Shown here piece by piece: positions 55,819 to 64,000 of a stretch of 64,000 bases of DNA (position 1 is its first letter; the number at the start of each line of letters is the position of its first letter). Location of the stretch: the NCBI GenBank assembly GCA_013286145.1, contig JABDGH010000008.1:1-64000 (forward strand). Reading direction: 5' to 3'. The notes beneath the pieces were generated by a model, which did no database searches, was not told where the DNA came from, and saw only the letters and a program-made list of their open reading frames with translations. A program made the position numbers and the translations under genes. This stretch comes from Verrucomicrobiota bacterium. Lineage in GTDB: Bacteria > Verrucomicrobiota > Verrucomicrobiia > Methylacidiphilales > UBA1321.

Positions 55819-57426
55819 ATGGCCGCCTCCGAGACTTTCATTTCGAAATCATTCCTGAGGGGATGGTTTGTCCCCAACGACATCGACGGTTTTTTTGGGC
55901 TTTTTGTCGATAACCTATGCCAGCTCATTGTCGTCGTGGGATTGTGTCCCGCACTGGCTGGCCTGCCGAATTCGCTGGTAGTGGAGCGTATCCTTCCGGG
56001 CATCGCGATCTCGCTCGTCGCGGGAAATCTTTTCTACGCGTGGCAGGCGCACCGACTCTCGCAACAGACGGGGAAGCCCGTGACGGCGCTGCCGTTCGGT
56101 GTGAACACGGTAAGTCTGTTCGCGTTTATCTTTTTGATCCTGGGGCCTGTTTATCGTGAGACGCATGATGCCGACCTGGCGTGGAAAGTTTCCTTGGTGG
56201 CGGGATTTCTCGGAGGTGTATTGGAAATTGCCACCTCTTTTTTCGGTGCGTGGATGAGAAGACATACGCCGCGCGCGGCCCTGCTTTCGACGCTGGCCGG
56301 AGCCGCCATCACGTTCATCTCGATGGGCTTCATCTTCCAGATTTTCAGCGCACCGCTTATCGCCCTGTTTCCGGCGTTGTTGGTCCTGATCGGCTACGCA
56401 GGCCGTGTCCGATGGCCGTTTGGATTACCAACCGGATTGATCGCCGTCGTACTGGGTACTATGGCCGCGTGGATTTTACGCGGGTTGAATGTTGCGCCGA
56501 TGCCTGTTTGGCCTGTGTCGCATGTCGGTCTCTATCTGCCCGTGCCGATTTTTGGCGATATTTTTTCCCTGCTGACGGATCAGCGCGTCTGGAAATATGC
56601 TGCGGTGTTCCTTCCGATGGCGGTATTGAATGTGATCGGTTCGATCCAGAATCTCGAAAGCGCGGAGGCAGCGGGAGACAAATTCCAGACACGCTCATCT
56701 CTTTTGGCGAACGGTATCAGCGCCGTGGTCGGCGTTTTTTTTGGCAATCCATTCGCACCGACCATTTACATCGGCCACCCGGGCTGGAAAGCAATGGGCG
56801 CGCGCGTCGGATATTCGGTGATGAACGCGGTGGCCGTGACGCTGATCTGCCTGACGGGCGCGGTGCCGTTTCTGCTTTATTTCATGCCGTTGGAAGTGAC
56901 CCTCGGCATCCTGCTCTGGATCGGGTTGATCATCACGGCGCAGGCCTTTCAGGAAGTGCCGAAGGCGCATGCCCCGGCGGTGGCCATCGGGTTCATTCCT
57001 TCGCTGGCCGCGTGGGGCGTGTTGCTGATTCAAACGACGCTCGGGAAAGCTGCGCCTACTTATTCCTTGCGTGAAGCAGCGGCGAATTTCAGTCCGCAGA
57101 TTTTCATCAACGGAATGCTGAGCCTGGCGCAGGGTTTTATTCTCATCTCGATTTTCTTCAGTGCGATCATGGCCAAGGTGATCGATCGACAATGGCGGGC
57201 GGCATCGATCTGGTGCCTGATTGCCGCAGTGGCTTCAAAGTGCGGCATCATCCACGGGTTTGTCTTCACCGACGATGGAGGCTATGCCCCGGCGCTCTTT
57301 CAGTGGACGGGTTTTGGCGGGAATGGAGGAAATCCCTCCAACCTCGATTTCGCGGCAGTCTATTTCCTCGCGGCAATTTTATTGTTCATCATGCACATCC
57401 TGAAACCGGGCGAGATCGAGCATTAG
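55819..57426 (+). CDS. NCS2-type nucleobase/xanthine permease-like transporter
   Basis: 535 aa, ~12-14 helices. Starts WFVPNDIDGFFGLFVDNLCQ. Helix 3 half-repeat VTALPFGVNTVSLFAFIFL and the mid-protein block GNPFAPTIYIGHPGWKAMGA are in the NCS2 style. Such carriers take up purines or uracil with protons, but some members carry other anions. The 5' region lacks any recognisable purine riboswitch. Transcribed toward the bta genes and ends 4 bp from the btaB stop. Confidence 0.7.
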   Translation: MAASETFISKSFLRGWFVPNDIDGFFGLFVDNLCQLIVVVGLCPALAGLPNSLVVERILPGIAISLVAGNLFYAWQAHRLSQQTGKPVTALPFGVNTVSLFAFIFLILGPVYRETHDADLAWKVSLVAGFLGGVLEIATSFFGAWMRRHTPRAALLSTLAGAAITFISMGFIFQIFSAPLIALFPALLVLIGYAGRVRWPFGLPTGLIAVVLGTMAAWILRGLNVAPMPVWPVSHVGLYLPVPIFGDIFSLLTDQRVWKYAAVFLPMAVLNVIGSIQNLESAEAAGDKFQTRSSLLANGISAVVGVFFGNPFAPTIYIGHPGWKAMGARVGYSVMNAVAVTLICLTGAVPFLLYFMPLEVTLGILLWIGLIITAQAFQEVPKAHAPAVAIGFIPSLAAWGVLLIQTTLGKAAPTYSLREAAANFSPQIFINGMLSLAQGFILISIFFSAIMAKVIDRQWRAASIWCLIAAVASKCGIIHGFVFTDDGGYAPALFQWTGFGGNGGNPSNLDFAAVYFLAAILLFIMHILKPGEIEH

Positions 57427-57429
57427 ATT

Positions 57430-58074
57430 TTACAATTTCCGAAACGTGGCGAGGTAGGCATACCGTCCGGCGACCGATTGCAGGGTAAGTTTTCCCACGC
57501 CTTGCGTATCAAGATGGCGGAGATGCTCGAGCAATTCGGGCCGGTGATGAACGTGAAAGAGATCGAGCCACCGCCTAAGCATGAAACGGAACCAACGTGG
57601 CCAATCGGCCTGATCCCAAAAATCGACAACGTAGAAGGCGGCGCGTGGCTTGAGATTCGCCAATGCAGCGTCAATCGCCTGCGGCCAGGTCGGAATCATC
57701 GAGAGCGAGTAGGAAAAGAAGGCCGCGTCGAATGGCGCATCGAGACCGAAGGTCTTCGTATGGTCGAGTTCCTCCGCGAGGCAATGCTTGAGCGTGATGC
57801 GTTGCTCCAGGCCGCGACTCTTCACCTTGTCCATGGCGGTGGCGAGCATTTCGGTCGAGGCATCAAGCCCGTAGCAATGGAGGTCGGGCCGCTGGCGGGC
57901 GAGGCGAATCAAATTACGCGCGGTGCCACAACCGATCTCCAAGACATGGGCGCCGGGTTGAAGTTCCATGTCGCGCAAAAGCCGGTCGCGCCCGAGAAGA
58001 TAATATTTTCGGGTGAAGTCGTAGATGTACCGCTGGAGACGGTACATCTGATCCATTTCTTCGGTGGTGGCCAC
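57430..58074 (-). CDS. btaB: Betaine lipid N-methyltransferase BtaB
   Basis: 214 aa. The N-terminal signature MDQMYRLQRYIYDFTRKYYL with LGRDRLL is that of BtaB. The SAM-binding motif I is VLEIGCGTARNLIRLARQRP, with motif II in YGLDASTEMLATAM. It trimethylates the homoserine amine of diacylglyceryl-homoserine to form DGTS in the membrane. It follows btaA by 82 bp, which hold a solo palindromic arm, and is the last gene of the pst-phoU-bta block on the minus strand. Confidence 0.9.
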   Translation of the reverse strand: MATTEEMDQMYRLQRYIYDFTRKYYLLGRDRLLRDMELQPGAHVLEIGCGTARNLIRLARQRPDLHCYGLDASTEMLATAMDKVKSRGLEQRITLKHCLAEELDHTKTFGLDAPFDAAFFSYSLSMIPTWPQAIDAALANLKPRAAFYVVDFWDQADWPRWFRFMLRRWLDLFHVHHRPELLEHLRHLDTQGVGKLTLQSVAGRYAYLATFRKL

Positions 58075-58094
58075 GGAATTTGAGATTGAAGACG

Positions 58095-58119
58095 GTCATC
58101 CCGAGCTTGTCGAGGGGCT
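58095..58119. repeat. Solo arm of the GTCATCC palindromic repeat between btaA and btaB
   Basis: GTCATCCCGAGCTTGTCGAG followed by GGGCT, in the 82-bp space between the btaA stop and the btaB start. No right arm is visible. The following GGCTACCTCCTACGGCTTTG is unrelated to the known cores. Confidence 0.75.
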
Positions 58120-58156
58120 ACCTCCTACGGCTTTGCCGTCGCTCGGAGAGCAACAG

Positions 58157-59392
58157 CTATCCTTCCATCACATAAAGATGGAAACCGCCATAGATGGCGG
58201 AGCGGTCTTCCTGGAGGAGAGCCTTGGAGAGGGCTTCCTTGTAATCGAACTTGGCCTTGAGGGCGGGCGGCAGGGCGGTTTCGACTGGTGAAGCAGTGGC
58301 AGCCGTGCGGAAAACGATGCGTGATCCGGGACGTCCCACACGCGCAATCTCAGTCCACATTTCGGCGATTTGTTCCGGTCTCATCCAATCCTGTGAGTCG
58401 AGGAAGACGAACCGGTCGAGCGAATCGTCGGGTTGCGAGCGCATGTACTCGATGAGCGTGGTGTTTTTGACCGATACCCGGTGGAGATTATCCTTCAAAG
58501 TCTGGAAGTTTTCCTCCTTCAGATATTCCGGCATGGCGCAACGTGCGGCACGGTCGTAGCTGCGGCCAAAGGCCTGCCAACCAAAGTAATTTTCGGAGAT
58601 AGGGAAATCGCAGGCAAGGCGTTTGACCCGTTCGCGGTACATGGCGACCAGCCCTCCCTCCGTCTCGGTCTCCATGGCGCTGAATTGTTGTGGTGGAATA
58701 CCGAGGGAATAGAGCATGACGGGCATATTGCCCGTGGCGCGAACAAACCAATTGTCGAAGAAGGGAGCGATATTTTGCTCGAAAATTTCTTCCTGCTCGG
58801 CGCGGCTGGAGGCGGAGAGCAGTCGCGAGGGATCCCACTTGCAAACGCGCGCGATGGTGTGCAGGAAGCGGATGAAATAACCCATCTTGGCGTAGTCGTA
58901 AAAATTCTTGGTGAAATACTTGATGCGCGGGCCAAAGAAAAGGAGGCGAACCAGGCTTCCCTTTTCCCAGAAGGCGCGGGTGTTTTCGTCGAGGTGTTCA
59001 GCGAGATAGGTGAAGTAGTTGTACCGGTTCAACTCATCATCTGCGCATCCAAAAAAGAGGAAAAAATCGTCGTAGTTGGGCAGGTATTCGATGGCGGCGA
59101 GCTTGAGTTTAAGGACACAAAGATGACTGCGATTGAGGTCAACGGCCTGGATATGTTCCGGCTTGTGGATAAGATAATTAAGAACATTACAACCACCCGA
59201 AGAAATGGTGAGCATACGGCTCTCGGGGGTCAGCGCCAGGGCCTTGAGATCGACGCGGGGATCTTCCCAAATCTGGTTGTAAACAAAGCTGTTGAACCAA
59301 AACGTGAAGAGACGTTCCGAAACACCCCGGGGGCTCAATGGATGATGATGGTGCACGGCACCTTCGAGATATTGAGCAGTGGTTGAGTTCAT
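58157..59392 (-). CDS. btaA: Diacylglycerol 3-amino-3-carboxypropyltransferase BtaA (DUF3419)
   Basis: 411 aa from the ATG at 59392 (MNSTTAQYLEGAVHHHHPLS). A longer start at 59476 is possible but extends past the usual BtaA N-terminus. Family signature: FNSFVYNQIWEDPRVDLKAL, the SAM site LTISSGGCNVLNYLIHKP, AVDLNRSHLCVLKLKLAAI, and C-terminal RFVFLDSQDWMRPEQIAEMW with RVGRPGSRIVFRTAA. It moves the aminocarboxypropyl group from SAM to diacylglycerol, the first step of DGTS. It lies 244 bp downstream of phoU on the same strand. Confidence 0.9.
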   Translation of the reverse strand: MNSTTAQYLEGAVHHHHPLSPRGVSERLFTFWFNSFVYNQIWEDPRVDLKALALTPESRMLTISSGGCNVLNYLIHKPEHIQAVDLNRSHLCVLKLKLAAIEYLPNYDDFFLFFGCADDELNRYNYFTYLAEHLDENTRAFWEKGSLVRLLFFGPRIKYFTKNFYDYAKMGYFIRFLHTIARVCKWDPSRLLSASSRAEQEEIFEQNIAPFFDNWFVRATGNMPVMLYSLGIPPQQFSAMETETEGGLVAMYRERVKRLACDFPISENYFGWQAFGRSYDRAARCAMPEYLKEENFQTLKDNLHRVSVKNTTLIEYMRSQPDDSLDRFVFLDSQDWMRPEQIAEMWTEIARVGRPGSRIVFRTAATASPVETALPPALKAKFDYKEALSKALLQEDRSAIYGGFHLYVMEG

Positions 59393-59587
59393 GACGTCAG
59401 GGAAATTGACAGGTCGAAAATAAGGCGGATTGGTCAATCCTAGCTTTGGTCTTGTTCGGAACAAGCTCCATCTCATCAAGGGCTCTTTATCAATGAGTTA
59501 GCTGTTCCTTAAGAACCCGGCATTACCTCTGGGATCAATCGGCAGGGAGGGGCAAAATCGATCAAACTTGAACGAAAGGGGCTGAAA

Positions 59588-59618
59588 ACTGGCTTAAATA
59601 GGGGATATAAAAGCCAGT
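59588..59618. promoter_or_regulatory. Inverted repeat between phoU and btaA
   Basis: ACTGGCTT at 59588-59595 pairs with AAGCCAGT at 59611-59618 with a 15-nt AT-rich spacer. It starts 18 bp after the phoU stop and ~195 bp before the btaA start on the minus strand. It could be a terminator-like structure or a protein-binding site. It is not a recognisable Pho box, whose repeated CTGTCAT motif I do not see here. Confidence 0.35.
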
Positions 59619-59636
59619 CCCTTCGAGCAAAATGCG

Positions 59637-60332
59637 TTAAGAAGTCGGCGTCCGGTCGTGGCGTATATCGATGGCCTGATAAAGGTAGTAAACTTCTTCG
59701 GCGATATTCTTGCAGTGATCGGCAATGCGTTCGAGGCAACGGGCCACGATGGTAAGGTTCAACGCGCGCGTGATCGTCGTTGGATCTTCCAGCATGAAGC
59801 TGGTTAATTCGCGGGCAAGTTGCTTGTTGATCGCATCGACTTCCTTGTCGCGCTTGATGATTTCCTGGGCAAGTTCGGGTTTGCGCTCGATGAGCGCGGT
59901 AACGCTGTCACGGAGCATCCCCTCGGCAATCTGCGCCATGCGTGGGATGTCGATCAGCGGCTTTAAAAGAGGTTCCTTGTTCAATTCGAGAGAGCGGCGG
60001 GCAATGCTGACAGCCTGGTCCGCAATGCGTTCGAGGTTGCTCGAAATTTTCGAGGCCACGAGCATGAACCGGCAATCGGTGGCAACCGGCGCGTGGGTGG
60101 CCATGTGGTTGATGACAAGTTCGTCAACGCTGATTTCGAGTTCATCGAGCTGCGAGTCCTCCGCCTCGACCGACGCAGCAAGTTTTTCATCCCGTTCCAC
60201 CAGGGCGCGCATGGCCAGGGAGAGATTTCGATTTGCGAGACTGGCCATTAGCAGCAGCGTTTCGCGAATATTGGCAATTTGTTCCGAAGCCGGACCGTTG
60301 GAATAGGGAGCGTTGGAAGGAGTTGTGGTCAT
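59637..60332 (-). CDS. phoU: Phosphate transport regulator PhoU
   Basis: 231 aa. Two three-helix PhoU repeats: ANIRETLLLMASLANRNLSL with DSQLDELEISVDELVINHMA, and MAQIAEGMLRDSVTALIERK with DAINKQLARELTSFMLEDPT. It forms part of the Pst-PhoR signalling complex that damps phosphate uptake when phosphate is plentiful. It follows pstB by 29 bp in the same operon. The C-terminus (CKNIAEEVYYLYQAIDIRHD) is family-typical. Confidence 0.93.
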   Translation of the reverse strand: MTTTPSNAPYSNGPASEQIANIRETLLLMASLANRNLSLAMRALVERDEKLAASVEAEDSQLDELEISVDELVINHMATHAPVATDCRFMLVASKISSNLERIADQAVSIARRSLELNKEPLLKPLIDIPRMAQIAEGMLRDSVTALIERKPELAQEIIKRDKEVDAINKQLARELTSFMLEDPTTITRALNLTIVARCLERIADHCKNIAEEVYYLYQAIDIRHDRTPTS

Positions 60333-60361
60333 GATAAAAATTTATGGAGTAGAAGGAAGGA

Positions 60362-61240
60362 TCAACCGAAACGTCCGCTGATGTAATCCTCTGTCTGTTT
60401 CTGGGTGGGATTGGTGAAGATTTTTTCCGTCGCATCGATTTCAATCAGACGCCCCATGTAAAAGAAAGCGGTGATGTCGGAGCAACGACCAGCTTGCTGC
60501 ATGTTGTGCGTGACGATGACGATGGTGTAGTCCTGTTTCAACTGGTGAATGAGCTCCTCCACCTTGACCGTGGCGATGGGATCAAGCGCGGAGCAGGGTT
60601 CATCCATGAGGATAATCTCGGGTTCCACGGCAATGGCGCGCGCGATGCAAAGACGTTGCTGCTGGCCGCCGGAGAGGCCGAGCGCGCTGGTGTGAAGGCG
60701 GTCACGTACTTCTTCCCATAGTGCGGCCCCGCGCAGGCTGCGTTCCACGGTTTCATCGAGGCGGCCCTTGTTGTTGATGCCCTGGAGACGAAGACCGTAA
60801 ACGATGTTTTCGTAAATGGACTTCGGAAACGGATTCGATTTTTGGAACACCATGCCGACCCGTTTGCGTAACTCAATGACATCGACAGAAGGATCATAAA
60901 TATCGACGCCAGAAATCTTAATCGAACCAGCACCAATGCGCGTACCGTCCACCAGGTCGTTCATGCGGTTGAGGCAGCGCAGAAGAGTCGATTTGCCACA
61001 ACCCGACGGCCCGATGAAGGCGGTGACGAGCTTTTCCTTGATCGGAAAATTAATGCCGTGGAGCGCCTTGCTCTGGCCATAATAAAAATCGACATTGTTG
61101 ATGTCGATAATGGTCGGCGCATTGAGGCGCGCGGCTTTATCCGAAGCGGAAGGTGTGGCGACTGGCGTGTGCACAACCTCCGTAGTTTGAGTGGTGGGAA
61201 TGGATTCGTCCATCATAGTTGTTGGTTGGGTTTGACTCAT
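60362..61240 (-). CDS. pstB: Phosphate ABC transporter ATP-binding protein PstB
   Basis: 292 aa from the ATG at 61240 (MSQTQPTT). An ATG at 61264 overlapping the pstA stop is the alternative, and the ORF-track start far upstream lies inside pstA. A ~45-residue Thr/Ser-rich N-terminal extension precedes the NBD. Walker [20 protein letters not shown], signature [19 protein letters not shown], Walker [17 protein letters not shown] and the H-loop [13 protein letters not shown] are intact. It powers the Pst phosphate importer. Confidence 0.94.
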   Translation of the reverse strand: MSQTQPTTMMDESIPTTQTTEVVHTPVATPSASDKAARLNAPTIIDINNVDFYYGQSKALHGINFPIKEKLVTAFIGPSGCGKSTLLRCLNRMNDLVDGTRIGAGSIKISGVDIYDPSVDVIELRKRVGMVFQKSNPFPKSIYENIVYGLRLQGINNKGRLDETVERSLRGAALWEEVRDRLHTSALGLSGGQQQRLCIARAIAVEPEIILMDEPCSALDPIATVKVEELIHQLKQDYTIVIVTHNMQQAGRCSDITAFFYMGRLIEIDATEKIFTNPTQKQTEDYISGRFG

Positions 61241-61257
61241 GAGAGAGGCTTTCGTGG

Positions 61258-62448
61258 TTACCATTTGAGGCGGCTGCGAAGACGGATGCGAAGGAGAACG
61301 GAAGCGAGGGCGATCATCATGACGACCAGGAGAAAGACAAAGGCCGTGCCATACTGAACCCGCTCGGTGTACTCGTTCTGCGGTATCTTGGAACTTACAA
61401 CGTAGATGTGATAAGGCAACGCATTGACACCGTGAAAGGCAAAGTCGTGCAGCCACGCAAAGGGGTATTCGAGATAGCCGAGAAAACCGGAATGGAGACG
61501 ATCCGGGGAAATATTCAAATCCCAGGGGAGCTTGTCACTGGTGGCATAAGCCGCGGTAAAGAGAATCGGCGCGGTTTCTCCCGCCACGCGCGCAATCCCA
61601 AGCACAGAGGAAGTCAGGATGCCGGGCAACGCATAAGGCAGGACATTGAGATAAACGGTCTGCCATTTGGTTGCGCCAAGGGCAAGTGAACCTTCGCGAA
61701 AGCCCTTCGGCACCGCGCGCAATGATTCTTCGCTCGCCGTGATGATGACCGGCAACACCATGAACGCGAGAGTGAACCAGCCCGCCATGAGTGAGATATT
61801 CCAGCCAAACGCGAGCACGAAGAGACCAACGCCGAAGAGGCCGAAGACAATCGATGGCACACCCGCCAGGTTAATGATCGCCAGGCGAATGGCACTGATG
61901 AGCGGGCCTTGCTTGCTATACTCACTGAGATAAATCGCGCTGAAAATCCCCAGGACAAGGGCGATCGCCATCGAGCCGATTACGAGCAGGATAGTGCCGA
62001 CAATCTGGGGCCAGATGCCTCCTGCTGCGTAGCTGTAGGTCTCATGGTCGGTGATGTCACTTGAATTGATACCTGTGGTGGAAAGAACGGGGGATGGTGG
62101 CGAGGCGGTGAGTGGGTTGGCTGGAGGAGGCGTGGAAGCATCCGGACTCTGGCCGACGAAGGTGTAGTAATCGGCAGCAGACATCTGCTTGATTTCGCCC
62201 TTGTACTTGAAGACGTGGAGCGTCTGCGGCTTGGTGAAAAGAAAATCGTTATGGAGGAAGGGAAAAGTGCCATCGATCCGCTCCGAACCGAAAACGGCTG
62301 GCGATCCCTTGTAAATGATCGTCGAAAAAATGATCACGCCAAAACCGAGGATGATGTAGGTGAAGGCACGCAAGGCCCAAAAAACACCTGCTTCGCGGTA
62401 ACTGGCGACAGTCGTCTTACGTTGAAAAGGATGGGTGCGGGCAGTCAT
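61258..62448 (-). CDS. pstA: Phosphate ABC transporter permease PstA
   Basis: 396 aa from the ATG at 62448, five bases after the pstC stop; the ORF-track lead of 37 codons lies in pstC. It is longer than the usual ~290 aa. After the first helix ([20 protein letters not shown]) comes a ~100-residue extracytoplasmic insert with a Pro/Thr-rich part, then the normal five-helix permease with the EAA-type loop [20 protein letters not shown]. It forms the inner-membrane channel with PstC. Confidence 0.93.
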   Translation of the reverse strand: MTARTHPFQRKTTVASYREAGVFWALRAFTYIILGFGVIIFSTIIYKGSPAVFGSERIDGTFPFLHNDFLFTKPQTLHVFKYKGEIKQMSAADYYTFVGQSPDASTPPPANPLTASPPSPVLSTTGINSSDITDHETYSYAAGGIWPQIVGTILLVIGSMAIALVLGIFSAIYLSEYSKQGPLISAIRLAIINLAGVPSIVFGLFGVGLFVLAFGWNISLMAGWFTLAFMVLPVIITASEESLRAVPKGFREGSLALGATKWQTVYLNVLPYALPGILTSSVLGIARVAGETAPILFTAAYATSDKLPWDLNISPDRLHSGFLGYLEYPFAWLHDFAFHGVNALPYHIYVVSSKIPQNEYTERVQYGTAFVFLLVVMMIALASVLLRIRLRSRLKW

Positions 62449-62453
62449 GGGAT

Positions 62454-64000
62454 TTAGCCAATGGAAATCTTGAATCGATGAACCACGCGCTGGGCGAGGA
62501 AGTTGATCACCAGTGAGATGATGAAGAGAAGCAGGCCGACCATGAAAAGCGCGCGCCACTCGATGCTGCCGTTTTCCGCCTCACCCAATTCCTGGGCAAT
62601 AATACCCGTCATGGTGTGAACGGGCTGGAACAAAATCATGAGGCCTTTGCTCAGCGGCGGAATGGAAATGCTGTTACCGGCGCAAAGAAGAACCACCATC
62701 GTCTCGCCAATCACGCGACCAAATCCGAGTAGAACGGCGGAAATGACCCCCGAGAGAGAAGCAGGCAGGATGATGCGCCAGATCGTCTGGAGTCGGTTCG
62801 CGCCCAGTGCATAAGAGGCTTCCTTGAAAGCGCGCGGAACATTATTGATCGCGTCCTCAGTCAGCGTGAAAATGGTCGGCACGGCCATGAAGGCGAGAAG
62901 AATACCCGCAGTCATGATGTTGAGTCGCTCGCTGAATGGCGGCAAAACTCCCCACCGCGAAAGTTGTCGCAAAAACTCACCCAAGACAGCGACACCAAAA
63001 AAGCCGAGCACCACGGAGGGAATAGCGGAGATGAATTCAATGGCAGGCTTGACGATGTTCTGCTCCCAGGGTGTGGCGATTTGGTTGATGTAAATCCCCG
63101 CTCCGACCCCGAGCGGCACGGCAATGGCCAGTGCGACCATCGAAATCAAGGTTGAACCGACCAGCAGCGGCAGGATCCCATAATAATTCTGCCACTGGCT
63201 TGCGGTCAGCCAATTGGTATTGAAAAAGAAATCGATGATGCCCGCGTACCACGGCAGCGGCTTATTGAAATCCCAGGTTTCCAGTTGGTTCTGATAAGCC
63301 GGGATGGCAACTACCAGGGCACGGACGCGACCTTCAAATCCAGCCAGATGATTTTTCATCGCATCATCGAGCACTGGCGGTGACTGGCTGATAAAATTGA
63401 CAAGTCCAGCGCTAAACTTCGCATTGGCATCATGGATCAAGGGCAACGCATCCTTGAGCGGTTGTGTTGCTGCAACCAGATCGACTTCCTGATAAGTGAC
63501 CTTATCCGCCAGATCTTTTTTACCAGAACGGAGATAAAGCTGTTTTTCAGCTTTCCGATCCTCGACGTTCTTGATCGCATCCCTCGTGGCGGTGACCGTT
63601 TCACCAAGATTGGAAACGATCCCGTCCAGGCCGTTGCCCTGCGAACCGAGTTTGCTCGCGTAATCATCGTAGGCCGCCAGTGCTGCGTTGGCTTCAACCA
63701 TGGCTTCGTCTTCCGTCTTGCCCTGTTTTTTACCCTCAGCCAGAAGATGCTTGAGTTCTTCAAGACGGGCCGCACTCAGATAACTGCTGAGCTGATCGAG
63801 ATCGCTGGTCTCTTTTTTAATGATATCGACGAACTCAAGTCCCGCTTGCCGATAGATGAGAAGATTACGGTAATTCTGGCCGAAAAAGCCATCGACGGGG
63901 TTCAATCCGATACTTTGGCCGTAAAGCGAAAGCATGATCAGGCCAAGAACAACAATGGAAATCCAGGCATTGGCGCCAAAAAAATACTTGATGACGTCAT
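62454..64000 (-). CDS. pstC: Phosphate ABC transporter permease PstC (partial, cut at right edge)
   Basis: The ORF track starts at an internal Met (63935), but the frame continues open to the right edge with VIKYFFGANAWISIVVLGLI, the usual PstC first helix. So the true start lies outside the window. The visible part is 514 codons, while most PstC proteins are ~300-330 aa. The excess is a ~230-residue helical, charged extracytoplasmic insert between helix 1 and the core (residues such as LEELKHLLAEGKKQGKTEDE). The permease core has EFISAIPSVVLGFFGVAVLG and the loop NNVPRAFKEASYALGANRLQ. pstS, if present, would be beyond the edge. Confidence 0.93.
   Translation of the reverse strand, partial: DVIKYFFGANAWISIVVLGLIMLSLYGQSIGLNPVDGFFGQNYRNLLIYRQAGLEFVDIIKKETSDLDQLSSYLSAARLEELKHLLAEGKKQGKTEDEAMVEANAALAAYDDYASKLGSQGNGLDGIVSNLGETVTATRDAIKNVEDRKAEKQLYLRSGKKDLADKVTYQEVDLVAATQPLKDALPLIHDANAKFSAGLVNFISQSPPVLDDAMKNHLAGFEGRVRALVVAIPAYQNQLETWDFNKPLPWYAGIIDFFFNTNWLTASQWQNYYGILPLLVGSTLISMVALAIAVPLGVGAGIYINQIATPWEQNIVKPAIEFISAIPSVVLGFFGVAVLGEFLRQLSRWGVLPPFSERLNIMTAGILLAFMAVPTIFTLTEDAINNVPRAFKEASYALGANRLQTIWRIILPASLSGVISAVLLGFGRVIGETMVVLLCAGNSISIPPLSKGLMILFQPVHTMTGIIAQELGEAENGSIEWRALFMVGLLLFIISLVINFLAQRVVHRFKISIG

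Noticed and set aside
58433-59386. 317-aa plus-strand ORF opposite btaA
   Set aside because: Shadow of btaA; no domain and its start is inside the btaA frame.
59393-59636. Pho box upstream of btaA
   Set aside because: I looked for paired CTGTCAT-like repeats at 11-bp spacing and found none that I would defend; only an unrelated inverted repeat is present.

Overview
The window is bacterial chromosome, most likely from a Verrucomicrobiota member (Chthoniobacter/Pedosphaera-like, perhaps a metagenome-derived genome). The main grounds are a complete Alternative Complex III operon followed by a cbb3-like oxidase subunit, two pseudopilin-like genes that look like the B and C members of the Verru_Chthon cassette (described from Verrucomicrobium and Chthoniobacter), a fused MurNAc kinase/MurQ gene and many secreted Pro/Thr/Asn-rich proteins. 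Base composition looks moderately GC-rich by eye, with a few AT-rich secreted-protein genes. The placement is inference from gene content; no 16S gene is present.

Layout. 1-9598 (minus): respiratory operon actABCDEF, a small membrane protein and a heme-copper oxidase subunit I that runs off the left edge. 9877-16415: MFS transporter, carB and a GlcD-like FAD oxidase. 16651-20606: HNH protein, an envelope-polysaccharide operon (M20 hydrolase, flippase, GT2) and a decayed toxin-antitoxin pair. 20875-29584: MurK-MurQ fusion, TPR/coiled-coil protein, PTS IIA, RhlE-type helicase, rho, purB, tatA. 29559-41351: MFS, cyclophilin, glycosyltransferases, rnc, M50 protease, the Verru_Chthon-like pair, azoreductase, DUF5069, an outer-membrane protein. 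41394-41476: tRNA-Leu(CAA). 41619-48048: small membrane and exported proteins and a large YfhO-like membrane protein. 48073-55684: Nudix, an intact RelE/antitoxin pair, ligA, LysM and GYF-like proteins, a His-rich COG0523 GTPase and a WD40 protein. 55819-57426: NCS2-type permease. 57430-64000 (minus): btaA-btaB betaine-lipid genes directly downstream of pstC-pstA-pstB-phoU, with pstC cut by the right edge.

Functional themes. ActABCDEF should oxidise quinol and pass electrons to the adjacent oxidase; ActB carries a twin-arginine signal, and tatA is present elsewhere in the window. The pst-phoU-btaAB block reads as a phosphate-limitation unit joining high-affinity phosphate uptake to replacement of phospholipid by betaine lipid. 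Peptidoglycan recycling (MurK-MurQ), peptidoglycan-binding or hydrolysing proteins (LysM, NlpC/P60) and several glycosyltransferases point to an active envelope.

The most unusual layer is intergenic. Palindromic repeats with the terminus GTCATCCYGAGCTTGTCGA occur at least eight times as complete elements or solo arms. Three complete copies share an exact 32-46-32 geometry (arms slightly longer in one) and a recognisably conserved core, and one of them is nested inside an inverted pair of covarying hairpins. A second, unrelated ~65-bp hairpin repeat occurs twice in the exported-protein region.
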